Below, in pieces: positions 44,329-55,483 of a DNA stretch of 64,000 nucleotides (its first letter is position 1; each line of letters starts with the position of its first letter). The notes under the pieces were generated by a model that was not told where the DNA came from, did not search any database, and was given only the letters and a program-made list of their open reading frames with translations. Source of the DNA: Mycocentrospora acerina. Its lineage: Eukaryota; Ascomycota; Dothideomycetes; Pleosporales. The DNA is taken from positions 1-64,000 of the forward strand of contig JAKUHH010000391.1 in the NCBI GenBank assembly GCA_022701365.1. The letters run 5' to 3'. A program made the position numbers and the translations under genes.

Positions 44329-46449
44329 TCACATCATAACACAACCCCCAGGCCCACTCCTGGCTCGTCGTCTTCTCCCAATGCCACCGGTAGTGCCTGC
44401 ACCACCCTCCTCCTCATCTGCGTGCATCATCTGCGCCTCCCTTGCTCTTCTACGCCGTCTTCGTGCATTCGCACCACCCATCCCTGCCTCCTCATTTAAC
44501 ATCATCCAGTCTGTCCATTTACGCTCCAGCCGCGCAGCCGCGGCAAAGTCGCCCTTCAGTACGCGTTTTGTGTGCTCGTCAACTGTGGGCTGCCAGTTGA
44601 GAAAGCACTTTAAGCTGATAATCTCTCGAGGATGATTACTTGTACTCACGACCCGTGATACAGTCCGTGATGACGGTGGTGATATCTCTGCATTGCGCGA
44701 TAGGACTTCGCGCACACCAGTCCAAGTTACGTTTGCACAGTCGTAGGCTACGATACGGAGGCCGACCTGGGGGCGTTCAGAGCCGGACAGAGTGCGTGCA
44801 GTCTGGTTCCGTGTGCGCAGGTTGGAGGCGGCTTCAGTAAGGACCAGGTCTGAGATACGAGTGTTGTCCATTTCAATAGATGTGAGGTTACGACAAGCTT
44901 TCAGAACTGGGAGCATGCCAGCGTCGCCAAGATTCTCGCAGTATGTGATACAAATATGTTTGAGGTGGGGAGCGCATGGGGACTCGGATAGTATCTTCAG
45001 TACGTCGTTGGTCAACCCTTCCACTTCCTCGATGTCAAGATGGGTTAGAACGGGGAGTGTGGGAAGCAGGGCAACCAAGGCCTCATCAGTCAGGCCACCA
45101 CATTTAGAAAGTTGGAGACCTTCTAGACACGGAACGTTTCCTACTAGAGTTTTGACACCGACGTCGGTTATGCTACGACAACGAGTGAGATCCAGGTGCT
45201 TGAGCTTTCGAGGAGGTACGACTGGGCGATCAGTGAGGACATCTATCTCCTGACCCACGCCTTCTATGAGTGCAGCAAGTGAATCGTCATTGAGGCTATC
45301 ACAATTCTTAAGCACAAGCCGCTCCAGAGAGTTAGACTCGAAGATCCTGGCCATAAGGTCCACATCGTCCCAACCTCGCACCTCCCCCGCTTTGAGGTCC
45401 CGGAGATTTGGGCAGCCCTCGAATACCTTTATCATGCCACGATTGTCGATGTTGTTACACCACGAGATATTGAGCGTCTCCAAACGAGGGCAGTTAGAAG
45501 CGATGATCTTCATGGCGGCATTTGTGACTCCGGAAAGACCAGAAAGATTCACATGGACCAAACGGTTGTTCTGTAGCAAGAAGCTATGGATTGAGGTTCG
45601 GTCGATTCGGCAGCCTTCGAGCGAAAAGTTTTCGAGATTTTGACATGCCTCTATAAAGCCGTTCTTGTTCCATTGTTCCTTTAGCTGTACACAGCCTCTG
45701 AGGTTTAGGTCCTTCACAAATGGCCCTGCTGATGTGATGATGTTCACTAACGCATCTGCTGTAATATCGCGATAGAATTCGTGAGTATCGAGATCGCCCC
45801 ATAGCTGGCCGTCGAAACACATAGCATGCCAAGACTTAGAGACTCTAGAACACCGCACAATCTCTTTCGGCTGTAAATATCGCAAGATTTGCATGCGAAT
45901 CTCAGCGGGCATCTCTCCCCAGAAACTGAAATCTGGTCGCTTCTTTATCGTTTTTTGAACGGGTCGCGAGAAGTAGTCTCCTTCACACTCCAAACCAGCC
46001 CTGGAACGAGGTCTTAAGCTTGAAGGAAGAGGGGTCGAAGTTCGAATATCAGGAAATTTCATCCACCGACGGGTCTTTTCGTCGTAAAACGGTGTGCTTG
46101 GTGGACTATTGGCGACCGAGGTTGGAGCTGTAGAAAATCCATTGGACAACTCAGAGGAGTACGAGCTGCCAAACGCGGTGCCATTACCATATGGCGAATC
46201 TGGGGTCGATAAAGACATACAAGACATTGACGCGTTTCCACCGCTCCTCAGGCTTTGAGAGCGACTTCTTCCTAAGCCTGACAGGCTTGGAGAGGAGCCA
46301 ATCCGCTGTAGTCCACTGAGAAGGCGTTGTCTGCCCCTGAGCTTTAACCGCTCAGCAGGAATGCTGTCACCTGGAGGAGTGCCCGGCGAAGGCGATGACA
46401 TTTCGTCGGGGTGCTCGATGACAATCGAGTCGATTGAGAGTGGCTCCAT
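44329..46449 (-). CDS. F-box and leucine-rich repeat protein ending in a CaaX box
   Basis: An intronless frame of 706 aa starts at the ATG at 46449. The first 170 residues are Ser/Pro-rich and probably disordered. An F-box follows at about 174-220 (WGEMPAEIRMQILRYLQPKE, then CSRVSKSWHAMC). About ten cysteine-containing LRRs run from about 245 to 560 (LRGCVQLKE, LNISWCNNIDNRGM, LDLTRCRSITDVGV). The domains identify a substrate receptor of an SCF ubiquitin ligase, with the F-box binding Skp1 and the LRRs binding the target. The tail is Arg-rich (ANARRRRRRAREAQ) and ends GPGGCVMM, a C-terminal CaaX motif whose final Met favours farnesylation. The tail would then anchor the receptor at a membrane, helped by the basic cluster. 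Prenylation is a prediction. Confidence 0.87.
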   Translation of the reverse strand: MEPLSIDSIVIEHPDEMSSPSPGTPPGDSIPAERLKLRGRQRLLSGLQRIGSSPSLSGLGRSRSQSLRSGGNASMSCMSLSTPDSPYGNGTAFGSSYSSELSNGFSTAPTSVANSPPSTPFYDEKTRRWMKFPDIRTSTPLPSSLRPRSRAGLECEGDYFSRPVQKTIKKRPDFSFWGEMPAEIRMQILRYLQPKEIVRCSRVSKSWHAMCFDGQLWGDLDTHEFYRDITADALVNIITSAGPFVKDLNLRGCVQLKEQWNKNGFIEACQNLENFSLEGCRIDRTSIHSFLLQNNRLVHVNLSGLSGVTNAAMKIIASNCPRLETLNISWCNNIDNRGMIKVFEGCPNLRDLKAGEVRGWDDVDLMARIFESNSLERLVLKNCDSLNDDSLAALIEGVGQEIDVLTDRPVVPPRKLKHLDLTRCRSITDVGVKTLVGNVPCLEGLQLSKCGGLTDEALVALLPTLPVLTHLDIEEVEGLTNDVLKILSESPCAPHLKHICITYCENLGDAGMLPVLKACRNLTSIEMDNTRISDLVLTEAASNLRTRNQTARTLSGSERPQVGLRIVAYDCANVTWTGVREVLSRNAEISPPSSRTVSRVVSTSNHPREIISLKCFLNWQPTVDEHTKRVLKGDFAAAARLERKWTDWMMLNEEAGMGGANARRRRRRAREAQMMHADEEEGGAGTTGGIGRRRRARSGPGGCVMM

Positions 46450-47715
46450 CTTGACGAGTCAAGGTACGCGGACAGGTTGGCTCAAGTGGAGAAAGAGCAA
46501 GACGGAGTTGTCTTGATGCAATACCACCAGGATAATTACAAAACCAAAGCAAACAAAGATGGAAAGGGGAGAAGCAGTCCCTTCTTTCACGCAGAACCGA
46601 GAGAGTGGAGCTAACGGCTGACCCGGGGGTCGGATTGCGCGCTTTTCGGCAGCGGAGCGCTTCTAGAAGAATGCGGGGACGACGAATCGGAATGCAGGCT
46701 GGATGGGTCCCAATCGGCAAGATTCAGCTGCAAAATGCAAAATAGCGGCGTCAGTCGAGACTGATCTCCTTTTCTTGGGGTGAATAGCAACAAGATGTAT
46801 GTCTGAGAAGCATGACAGTTGTATGCATGGTTGCGTTTACTCCTACGACGCAGGTGCACCAGTTGTATTCCTTATCGAAAGCCGGTAGGCGCGATAAGAA
46901 AATGGGAAGCTGCCACCAACCCACGTGCACTGATCAGCAGCGTGGTTTCTCTCTGGCCCCACAGGTCAAGCGACCGCTGAAACAGTCGCGTGAGGCTATG
47001 AGCAACATTCCCACGAGCGACTCTGGAAACGCAAGTCGATTGACAAACAGCATGGATGAGGAACGTGGAAAGACCGGAAATCGCAGCGGCTGTCTCTCCA
47101 CAAAATTGCAGCTAGGCATATGCAGGGCAAACGCTCAGCTCTCCATGCTCAAACTCCCACCAATCGAGTGTGGCAACCCGTGTTGAGGAGCATCTCGCCC
47201 CGAAGCGACAGGAGAACATGTCGCCACACGCGCGGCATTGCGGCTCGCAGACCCTCTTTCGAGCAGAGGCTGAAAGAACAACTTTGAACATGCTATACCG
47301 GGCGGATGCAAACATCGGTACATTGACCTTCAGCAGCAATCGCCTTGGAACAATCCGACAGGATATCCGAGACATGCATAAAGATACGGCCATATGGCGC
47401 GATAAGACATATATGTTGCGAATCTAGGCTGAGCACGCGGAATCAGGAGCGTTAAAGATGGTCAGATGCCCACACCTTAGTACAACCAACTGAGAGGCAT
47501 GCAGCTGTACAGTTTTGCAAGAGCTCTCGCGAACTTACGATGCTCAGAAATGACGCAGATATGCCTAACTTCTCGCAGTTTTCTTGAGACGTCAGAAGCT
47601 TCAATATCTCATACGTGAATACCCCCACATCTCGGCAAGCCTAGCATCGGCAAGGTGGGGTACATCGTGCAAATGAGTTCTGCCTCGCTGTTCGGGCTAA
47701 AGAGTCTTCCTACGC
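46450..47715. other. Intergenic, no supported gene
   Basis: Plus-strand frames at 46812-47186 and 47170-47427 are open but overlap antisense frames of similar length and have no motif. The region mainly holds the promoter of the F-box gene. Confidence 0.45.
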
Positions 47716-48280
47716 TCATAACACCTTCTCCAGATGCTCCAAAAATCTGCCATGTACCCCTTTCCACCCTTCTTCACACTTGGATTTTACAAATCCAACT
47801 ACCATCCTATTCCCTTTAATTTCCATATCCTCCACCAGACACCACTCTCCATCACCTCTCTCTCCGTCTGCTAACGTTTCTGCTTTGACTATTCTCCATG
47901 TTGTCGTCTGCACCAGACCCAGAGGCGCTTTGATGAGCCACTCGGCGCCATCGTCGAGATTCGTAATCTCAGACTCAAATGTCACACTGGAATCCCAAAG
48001 GCCTGCAGGTAGTGCGTGAAGAACATCTGTAATCTTGTAGCGTTTTGTATTCGGAGCGTCAGGGAGAGAGGGCAATGTCTCATAGTGGGACAGCTCAGGG
48101 TCAAGACGAATGAGGAGGTCGTGGTTGTGTAGGTGGGAGAGTGCGGTCTGGAGCGTCGTGCTTCGTGGAATGGGGGTGACGTGGTGGAGCCTCACTGTTG
48201 TTGTGAAGGCTGGACAGCGTTAGCTCACAAGAACTTTGGAAGAAGCATAAGGAGAAGAAGGAGAGTCGCGTACAGAACAT
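47716..48280 (-). CDS. DUF7053 family protein
   Basis: A tiny first exon (48280-48274, ATGTTCT) joins through a 64-bp intron to 48209-47716, giving 166 aa that begin MFSFTTTVRLHHVTPIPRST. This N-terminus, the conserved HNHDLLIRLDPELSHYETLP block and the ITDVLHALPAGLWDSSVTFESEI strands (written here in part) fit a small fungal family of unknown function with a START/SRPBCC-like pattern. No signal peptide or membrane helix is present. The small first exon is supported by canonical GTACGC and TCCAG sites and by restoring an ATG just before the domain. Confidence 0.7.
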
Positions 48281-48813
48281 GGTGTAGACGTATTGCGGCG
48301 CAGAGTTGGCGATGTAATGCGTCCAGGGTACGTTATCTTCGCCGATACGTTGCAATGAGGACGCGATAGAATGTTACAATTTCAGGGCAGCTTCGACTGG
48401 AAACAGGATGCGGCAGTTCAATCGGAGCATAAGAAATACAATGTCTGATCAAATCAAGGGACAAAGCAAAGTACAGAACGGGTGTCCTGTTTCCGGAGTC
48501 TACCGTTTCATGTCGTCAGACGTTGCGGCTAGATCGCCCACTTCCCCGCCTGCAGTCGTAGACCAGTCATTGCGTCGCATCTCCTCCCAAGTATCCAATT
48601 GATGATTTCAAAATATCGTGGTAAGTTTACCAATCTCAGATTTGTTGTTGGGGAGCTACGTTCTTAACTCTCGACCTTGATGAGCTTGGAAGCTTGGGAG
48701 CCGGAGAGCTGTACGGACCGAGCAAGCATCCTAGGCTACCAACTAACAGGCCACCCCATCCGATATCTCAACACCAACTCAAGCTACTTATTTCCTAAAG
48801 TTTGCACATCGAC

Positions 48814-49544
48814 ATGGCATCTCTTTTCAATCAGCAGACTCCGACTGGAATTTTAGTTGCGCAGGCGGTGGGCATCACCGCAAGTGCTTACTTGCTTGGT
48901 GCGTAAATGCGTTAAGAGCATGCCCCTCCATGCGACAGCGATCAGCCGGCTAATATGAAAACATAGGCCAAAATGCTACTCTATCCTTTGTTGCTATGCC
49001 TGCAGTAATGCAAGCTCCCGCTCCCCTCGCCGCGAAGCAATGGCGTACCATCTTCAACATAGGCCAACGCGTCGGTCCTCCGCTTGCGATTCTGAGTGCT
49101 TTAGCCACCGGATATCTGGCTTACAGCCGTACGCTCTCTTTCTGCTACTCTCTCGCTATACTCTATGCATCTCGTTACAGACACTGACCATGGCGCACAG
49201 AGGACCCATCATCCACAGCCTTCAAGCTTAACCTCGCCGCCACCCTCCTCCTGCCTAGCATTGTCCCCTTCACGCTCATATTCATTGCGCCGACCAACAA
49301 AGCACTTTTTGAGAAACAGGAGCAACTCGAATACGCATCCTTAACGGACAAGAACGTCGAAATGTGGGTTAAGGAGGGTGAAACCACACACGCGCTAATT
49401 GATAAGTGGGGTGTGTTGAATCTTGTGCGCGCAGCAATCATCGGGTTGGGTAGCTTCTGCACAATCATAGCAGCACTTGATAAGCGTGAAGTTTTCAAGA
49501 ATGGAGGTGTGAGGGTGGTGAGTGGCGCCAACAGACTTGAATAA
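48814..49544 (+). CDS. DUF1772 / anthrone oxygenase-like membrane protein
   Basis: Exons 48814-48898, 48967-49128 and 49201-49544 join in phase to 196 aa. Four hydrophobic helices are visible: around ILVAQAVGITASAYLLG, PPLAILSALATGYLAYS, LAATLLLPSIVPFTLIF and LVRAAIIGLGSFCTIIA. The WRTIFNIGQRVGPPLA segment matches the DUF1772 family. That family includes anthrone oxygenases of polyketide pathways but also many fungal proteins outside clusters. No polyketide synthase lies nearby, so a specialised-metabolism role is not supported. Confidence 0.75.
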
Positions 49545-49870
49545 AAAGGCGCGGAGGCAACAGCATACCAAGAAGCTGGTTGTTAAGACGGCAAAAGGAT
49601 GTACATCAATAATCCTGTAAAAACCCCTCTCTCGTTGATCTGTATAGCCCGTTGTTTCCCTGTCAACTAATGCACATATTGCTCAGATACTCAAGGACAT
49701 TGGAACACCAAAACCTTGAAAAGCCTGTTATCATTGGCTACACTGCGGGTCGACCATACTCCGTTACAACATTGCGACAGTCTCCCTAATCGAACATACG
49801 TCTGACTCAATGTGCGAGGTTTCTCATGCTATATATCTATCTATGTCGATTTTCTCCAACAATCAGTACC

Positions 49871-49952
49871 GGCCTGCTGGCCCAATGGCAAGGCGCTTGA
49901 CTACGATTCATTCTAAATCAAGAGATTGCAGGTTCGATCCCTGCGTAGGTCA
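49871..49952 (+). tRNA. tRNA-Arg (ACG) with a 10-nt intron
   Basis: The acceptor arm GGCCTGC pairs with GTAGGTC (two G-U pairs). The D arm follows GCCCAATGGCAAGGC. The anticodon stem CTTGA pairs with TCAAG. The 17-nt loop becomes a normal 7-nt loop CTACGAA if ten bases at 49907-49916 are removed just after position 37, the standard place for nuclear tRNA introns. The T arm is GCAGG-TTCGATC-CCTGC and the discriminator is A. The anticodon ACG (49903-49905), read as ICG after modification, decodes CGU/CGC/CGA. Internal A and B boxes (GGTTCGATCC) are intact. Confidence 0.9.
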
Positions 49953-49958
49953 ACAATG

Positions 49959-49964
49959 TTTTTT
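49959..49964 (+). terminator. Pol III T-run terminator
   Basis: Six T residues lie 6 bp past the tRNA 3' end, as expected for RNA polymerase III termination. Confidence 0.8.
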
Positions 49965-50507
49965 GCACATGCATCAGTGAAATCGCGCAGGATTGAAGTA
50001 TGCGCCTGTCGGATGGCTCTGTATGTATCTCTTTTTGACGGAAGTATTTTATTGAATGAAGTAGGAAACTAAAATATTACTCGAGGCTCAATGGGCATAG
50101 AATGATTTTCGGCGCTGTATCCGGAACGTTCGGGCCGCGCTCATGAGGAACACAAAAGGCGAGTTATACCGACACATGAAGTTTGGTTGTTCAGATCCAT
50201 TTTCCAAATTCGAGTAATCTGTTAGACTATCCTTGATCCCAAAGCGGTGGGAACATTACTGGACGTGATATGCAATGCAATACCTGCGCTAGCCGCTTTT
50301 GGGAATGAGAGCCAGCCGTGACCCCTTCTTCTAACGCGTCACCTTGTGACAAACACAATACGCGTCGAGAACCTCACAATTCGCTCCTCACATCGCGTTT
50401 CTTGTTCCTCTATCCCTGACCAGTGATTGTGCAAAGTTTAACCTTTATTAACTTCTTTAGCTTCGTCCTATAGGTACTGCCTGATACTCACGTCATTGTT
50501 AACAATC

Positions 50508-52100
50508 ATGATTGTCGGTCTTCCACCCTCGAATGAATGGGTACCACGAAACCAGACGCCCTTGCATGTGTACATCAAGGCCTTAAGAGTAGCCTTCAGA
50601 TCTGGAGAGCCACCTGCAGCGCCCGTCGTGGTACCTGACGATCTGTACATCGAGCATACCGGAACAAATAAGGAGGACAAGCAAGGCCATCGATTATGTC
50701 CTCGAACATGTGATCGGCAGATTCAGGGCTTGAAAGAACTGCCAGTTCTAGGAGACCTGTTGATTGTTAGAAGTCCTGTCAAAACAAATCCCGCAAACGA
50801 TGTACAAGTAGCACATAACGTTGCTATACGTGAGCGATATGACTCTGCACAACCATGTCTTCTACGACATCTCCAAAAACAGTATACGTGGATCTCAGCC
50901 GGCCGATTGAGGCGGAGTCCAAGCACAGAGGATTCGCCAATAACTATTGTAGCGAAACGTCAGACAAGGAGTTTCACAGAACCAAACATGGCAAGCGGCG
51001 CGTTTTCCCCAAATAGCGACCAAGAATTTACAGTCGACACAAATCCCAATTTTATTTCGGGTAAACATCATGATTCGCACGCTATTTTCAAGTCTTTAAC
51101 AAGTGAAAACTTTTCACCAAGTGTGCCGATTAGCGAATCATCAAGAATATCATGCACCAAGCGCAAAAGCGCCCACAAGACACGGTATTGCTATAAGAGA
51201 CGGGCTATAGCAGTAGTGATACCAGTACGACCACATAGCCTGACAAAAAACAACACGATTGATTCGATTTCTCGTGGTGAAAAGGATTTTTCTCAAGAGG
51301 ACAGTTCCGCTACTGCCGTGCTGCAGTCTTTCAGCAATTGTAATGATTATAGTTCCCCTACACTGGAATGGGTTCAAAATTCAAATTGTCGGCCGTCTCT
51401 AGTTGGACAAAAGAGGTCTATCCAGACGAAGGTACATGATGTATCCACAAGGGGTTCTAATTTGAATGTGGCTCATAATTCCGCTGACGATCCGTATCAT
51501 AACCAACGGTTATCACCTATCGGCAATGTACAACCCGAGAAAATTTTAAAAAGCTACCAGGGAATCAATCCAATGACTCATACTGAGCTACAGGAGCAGC
51601 TTCGACGTGATCTCGAAACATTGCTTCACTATCAGCCATCCTATGCTATGGTGGAAGAAAGACTTCTCCCCATGGTTCAGCTTGTCATTCAACAGTCGCC
51701 TCAAAATTTCGAGGAGCATGAACAGCATTGGATTGTTCAGGATCTCTCAAGGGCAATGTCATGTTGGTGTTCACTCATCCGGCAGGTATATAAATTTAGG
51801 CTGAGTGCCTTCGTCAAAGAGACAAAGCGTGAAGCAATAAGGAGCCCGGCTACGCACACAATACGTGGCAGATATCCAAAGATACGGCAAGCACTCAAGG
51901 AGGATGTTGACCCTTTCTTAGCGGACCACAATCTTACGACCGGCAAAGGGCCGTGGCAACTTGATACTTTATCAAAAGATCTTACTACTTTATTTGATAT
52001 GATCACGTATTCAAAGATCCCATTTGGATACAACCGCTTTCATGACAAGTTGAAAGCATATAACGCCGAGTTGCTTAGCCATTTCTCCGTGAGAGAGTAG
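50508..52100 (+). CDS. Unrecognised 530-aa protein
   Basis: A long uninterrupted frame starts at the ATG at 50508 (MIVGLPPSNEWVPRNQTP). I recognise no family. The N-terminal 150 residues look folded, with a Cys/His-containing stretch (KQGHRLCPRTCDRQIQGLK) and a later CLLRHL. The middle (about 160-350) is Ser/Asn-rich and probably disordered, with a basic patch KRKSAHKTRYCYKRR. The last 170 residues are helical (ELQEQLRRDLETLLHYQP, YPKIRQALKEDVDPFLADHN). No signal peptide or membrane helix is visible. The basic patch could be a nuclear signal. The length of the frame in ordinary-composition DNA and the ordered termini argue for a real gene. Confidence 0.65.
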   Translation: MIVGLPPSNEWVPRNQTPLHVYIKALRVAFRSGEPPAAPVVVPDDLYIEHTGTNKEDKQGHRLCPRTCDRQIQGLKELPVLGDLLIVRSPVKTNPANDVQVAHNVAIRERYDSAQPCLLRHLQKQYTWISAGRLRRSPSTEDSPITIVAKRQTRSFTEPNMASGAFSPNSDQEFTVDTNPNFISGKHHDSHAIFKSLTSENFSPSVPISESSRISCTKRKSAHKTRYCYKRRAIAVVIPVRPHSLTKNNTIDSISRGEKDFSQEDSSATAVLQSFSNCNDYSSPTLEWVQNSNCRPSLVGQKRSIQTKVHDVSTRGSNLNVAHNSADDPYHNQRLSPIGNVQPEKILKSYQGINPMTHTELQEQLRRDLETLLHYQPSYAMVEERLLPMVQLVIQQSPQNFEEHEQHWIVQDLSRAMSCWCSLIRQVYKFRLSAFVKETKREAIRSPATHTIRGRYPKIRQALKEDVDPFLADHNLTTGKGPWQLDTLSKDLTTLFDMITYSKIPFGYNRFHDKLKAYNAELLSHFSVRE

Positions 52101-52519
52101 CGATGAATAGAAAGCTTGTTTGCTGAAAGTCTTGCTTCATTTTTAGTTGTGAAAAACTTGAAGGCACAGCTATCGATGGCCTGCGGTCACTTGTGGTATT
52201 GCTTGGGTACCATTTGAATGATACCTCCCAATTTGTCGGCAATGCAGCGAAACCGTGTATGTTACAGGTACCCATGGAAAGATTGTCCTGGTCCTCGCGC
52301 CCTCAATATTGTGCATTTTAAAGAGCTTACAATGACGAGGATAACAATTCCAAATCAATGAAGGTTACCCAGTGTGGCAGTGTTGCTGGAAATAATTATC
52401 AATCGAACAAGATCCTAGTGAACGGTCCTTATTCGGAGATTTACACAAATCGCTCGGCAAAATCAATCTCTAAGCGACAATCTGCGCAGCCAGTCTAAAG
52501 CATTTCTGGAAAATGTGTA

Positions 52520-52759
52520 CTATGGTACCAGGCATAAGTATTGTCGCAGGGAGACTAAGAGTTGCAGATCAGTCCGGACTTTGAACGATTCAAATCGTCT
52601 CTATTTCTTTGATTACCATATGACTCATGCTTGTCTTGGGCTGCAATTGGTGCACTGTAGTTTTACAAATACTGTTTTACTTCAAAAGTAGTATAGCTGA
52701 GATACAATTTTCGATCCCTGTTACCAATCTACCGACAATACTTATGCCTGGTACCATAG
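52520..52759. mobile_element. 240-bp MITE with perfect 27-bp TIRs and TA duplication
   Basis: The left end 52520-52546, starting CTATGGTACCAGGCATAAGT, is repeated exactly in inverted orientation at 52733-52759. TA flanks both ends (52518-52519 and 52760-52761), fitting a Tc1/mariner-type target duplication. The 186-bp interior has no open frame. Perfect TIRs suggest a fairly recent insertion compared with the RIP-damaged elements elsewhere in the window. Confidence 0.88.
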
Positions 52760-52761
52760 TA

Positions 52762-53968
52762 GAGTGGACGGGTGACAGGATTTAGTTGCCATAATCTCAA
52801 CGCTTGAGAGCGTGGCCGAACATGCTGCAGGGGTAAATGTGTTGACGAATAACATATTATTTCGATGTCACCTGTGTAACCACGTGAGTATTATCCAAGA
52901 TCATCAATGCCCCAGTATCTCTTCTCGTATATGCAGAGAGGAATAGTCTCATGTCACGTGGTTAACAATACTGCATTAGCCAGACCCTCGGCCTCCCACC
53001 CGAGGCTGGATAGTAAGATGCAATTGTGCTGGCCATAATCCATGTAACGGAAGCAAGAGACAAACATGCACAATAATCCAGTCTCTCTGTGGAAAAAGCA
53101 AAGTCAAGACGCAATTTACTGAGACGAATGCTGAAAAAGCCAAGGTTGACGTGGAAGTCCCATCACATACTCCCAGACACGAAACGCGACCCACAAAACA
53201 CCAAAGAATCTACATCGCACAAAACAGAAGTCGCAAATCGAGTGCATTCCACTTTCTACACTATGCCGCTACATAATCAACTAGCTCTCATTACTGCGAA
53301 ATGCAGTATCTGCGATTCGTCGATCGGGTAATCTCTTTTTGTTCTTTCGCTCAGCCCCCACCACCGCGTCAAAGCCCAGCATGCCCAGCATTCAACCCCC
53401 TCACGGCTCATAGCGGTCCGCAAGTACTAAGGCAACCCTTCCAATGATGCCTGTTCTGTGAGGCCTCCGGGATCTAAGCCTTGCGGCTGTCACGACGCGT
53501 ATACGTGCCGCATATAAGCCTCGGACGGTGATTGAAGCTCATACGGTTCCCCGCGCCGAGCTAGGTGATTCGGCCAAATGCCCTTGCGCAGGATTCTGCA
53601 ATTCGCCTGCAAGATACGGTTACGATGGTGATTCTCAAGCTACCTTTGGCACGTGTTCATATATGAGAGTTGGAAGCGGTGTCAATACCGACAGTCAAAT
53701 CTCTAGACTTAGTTGTACAGCTATTAAACTATCGCCTACCTCCGCAATATATTAGTGAGTGTCCGATATTCCCTCGGAACACACCCTCTTTCTCTCATTG
53801 GCTCGAAAGTTTACGTCTCGAATTCCATAAAGCACAACCCTTTATCAAGGTCAGAGCAGCCTGGACAATCTTGGCACTGTTCAGCTCAAGGACGCCTTTT
53901 ATTATCGCTAACGTCAGCCGCCATCCCTCTCTTTTCAGCTATCGCATCGTAGAGACAATCCACGTACA
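52762..53968. other. Intergenic upstream of the DOMON/b561 gene
   Basis: No supported gene. Several short frames overlap on both strands without motifs. The last 300 bp should include the promoter and 5' UTR. Confidence 0.5.
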
Positions 53969-54661
53969 ATGATTGACAGCAAAAGGGTCACTTCCTTGTC
54001 TGCCCTGTTGGCCTTGGGTAAGAACATTGTTCCGTCACAAAATAACAAGGCTAACCACTTCCAGTATCACACACCTCAGCTCAGGTTGCCAACGTTTGCC
54101 CCTCGAATGATGTTTGCTTCAAGCTTAACATTCCCGAGGTCACGGCATCATCTGGAAGCGGTGATATTTTCTTCCAAATATCAGGTCCAAGCAGATACGA
54201 ATGGATCGCCCTTGGTCAGGGACGGGGCATGGCTGGCTCTAACATTTTCGCAATTTACACTTCTGGAGATGGAAACAATGTGACTTTGTCGCCCCGGTTG
54301 GGAACTGGGAACCAAATGCCCAGATTCAACGAAGCTGCGCAAGTGTCATTACTTGAGGGATCCGGAGTTACCAACGGAGTTATGACTGCCAACATAAGGT
54401 GTAAGAGCTCATGTTTGTTTTCAAGGATTACAAAAGCTGACTGAAGCGCAGGCTCAAATTGCAACTCGTGGTCTGGTGGCACTGCAGACTTCACTGCAGG
54501 AACTGGGAACTGGATATACGCCTATCAGTCATCTAACGGTCCTAAAAACAACAATGACCAGTCAGCTACAATCCGCCAGCACAGCGGACGAGGTGTTTTT
54601 GCGTGGAATTATGCCAATGCGAAGGGAGGCAACAGTATCAACCCACTTGTGAATGTAGCGG

Positions 54662-54695
<34 letters not shown>

Positions 54696-55483
54696 TCGCA
54701 CCGCAAGTGCAGCCGCAACGGCGACAGCAACCAATAGTGCCGGAACGTCCGACTCTGGCTTCACCGCGATAGGTTCTGAAACCACATCAAACCGAACGAA
54801 GATGCTCATCGCCCATGGGGTCCTTGCCGCTCTAGCATTTGTTGTTCTGTTCCCTGCAGGCGCAATTGCAATGCGCCTCTCATCCTTCCGCAGTGCTGTC
54901 ATGCTTCACGCCGTGTTCCAGATCTTCGCGTTCGTTGTCTACATTGCGGGCTTTGGACTGGGTGTGTATCTCGCCACGGAAATGGACCTCGTAAGTTTGT
55001 TTGACGATTACTCTTATCTAATGGCTAATTCACGTGCAGCTCGATCACTACCACCCGATTATTGGCATTTTGGTTCTTGCTCTCATCTTTTTCCAGCCCT
55101 TTCTCGGACTCCTGCATCATTTGTCCTTCAAAAAAACGCAGAGCCGCACGCTTTTGTCATACGCGCACATCTGGCTCGGTCGTATCGCTGTTACACTCGG
55201 TATCATCAACGGCGGCTTGGGTCTCAAACTGGCGGACTCAATGGGTACAAGTTCTAAAGGTGGCATCATCGCGTATGGAGTAGTTGCTGGTATCGTGTGG
55301 GTGGTATGGGTCGCGACGATGTTTATCAGGGGGGAAAAGGGAGCAGCAAACAATAGGGCAGATGGGCTTCCAAAATTTGCTGAGAGTCCGAGAGGCTCCG
55401 GCAGCGGGGTGATAGACGCATCTGCGCCTGTTGACCAGCATGGAACCTCAAAGCATGAAGCGCCAGTCGTGGACAGGACTTAA
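53969..55483 (+). CDS. DOMON/CDH-type cytochrome domain plus cytochrome b561 membrane protein
   Basis: Four exons, 53969-54017, 54065-54400, 54452-54990 and 55040-55483, give 455 aa. A signal peptide of about 23 residues (ending HTSAQ) leads into a DOMON domain (CPSNDVCFKLNIP, YEWIALGQGRGMAGSNIFAI) related to the haem domain of cellobiose dehydrogenase. A Ser-rich linker encoded by a TCA repeat precedes a cytochrome b561/ferric reductase-like unit of about five helices. Its His residues (LIAHGVLAA, VMLHAVFQIF, DHYHPIIG, YAHIWLGR) are the candidate haem ligands. Such proteins are proposed to carry electrons across the plasma membrane to extracellular acceptors. Phases are consistent across all three introns. 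Confidence 0.85.
54662..54696. repeat. CAT/TCA trinucleotide repeat coding poly-Ser
   Basis: About eleven tandem ATC/TCA units encode a serine run in the linker between the DOMON and b561 domains. It is probably length-polymorphic. Confidence 0.85.

Noticed and set aside
46812..47427. Two plus-strand frames upstream of the F-box gene
   Set aside because: Antisense frames of similar length exist, with no motif and no splice structure joining them convincingly.
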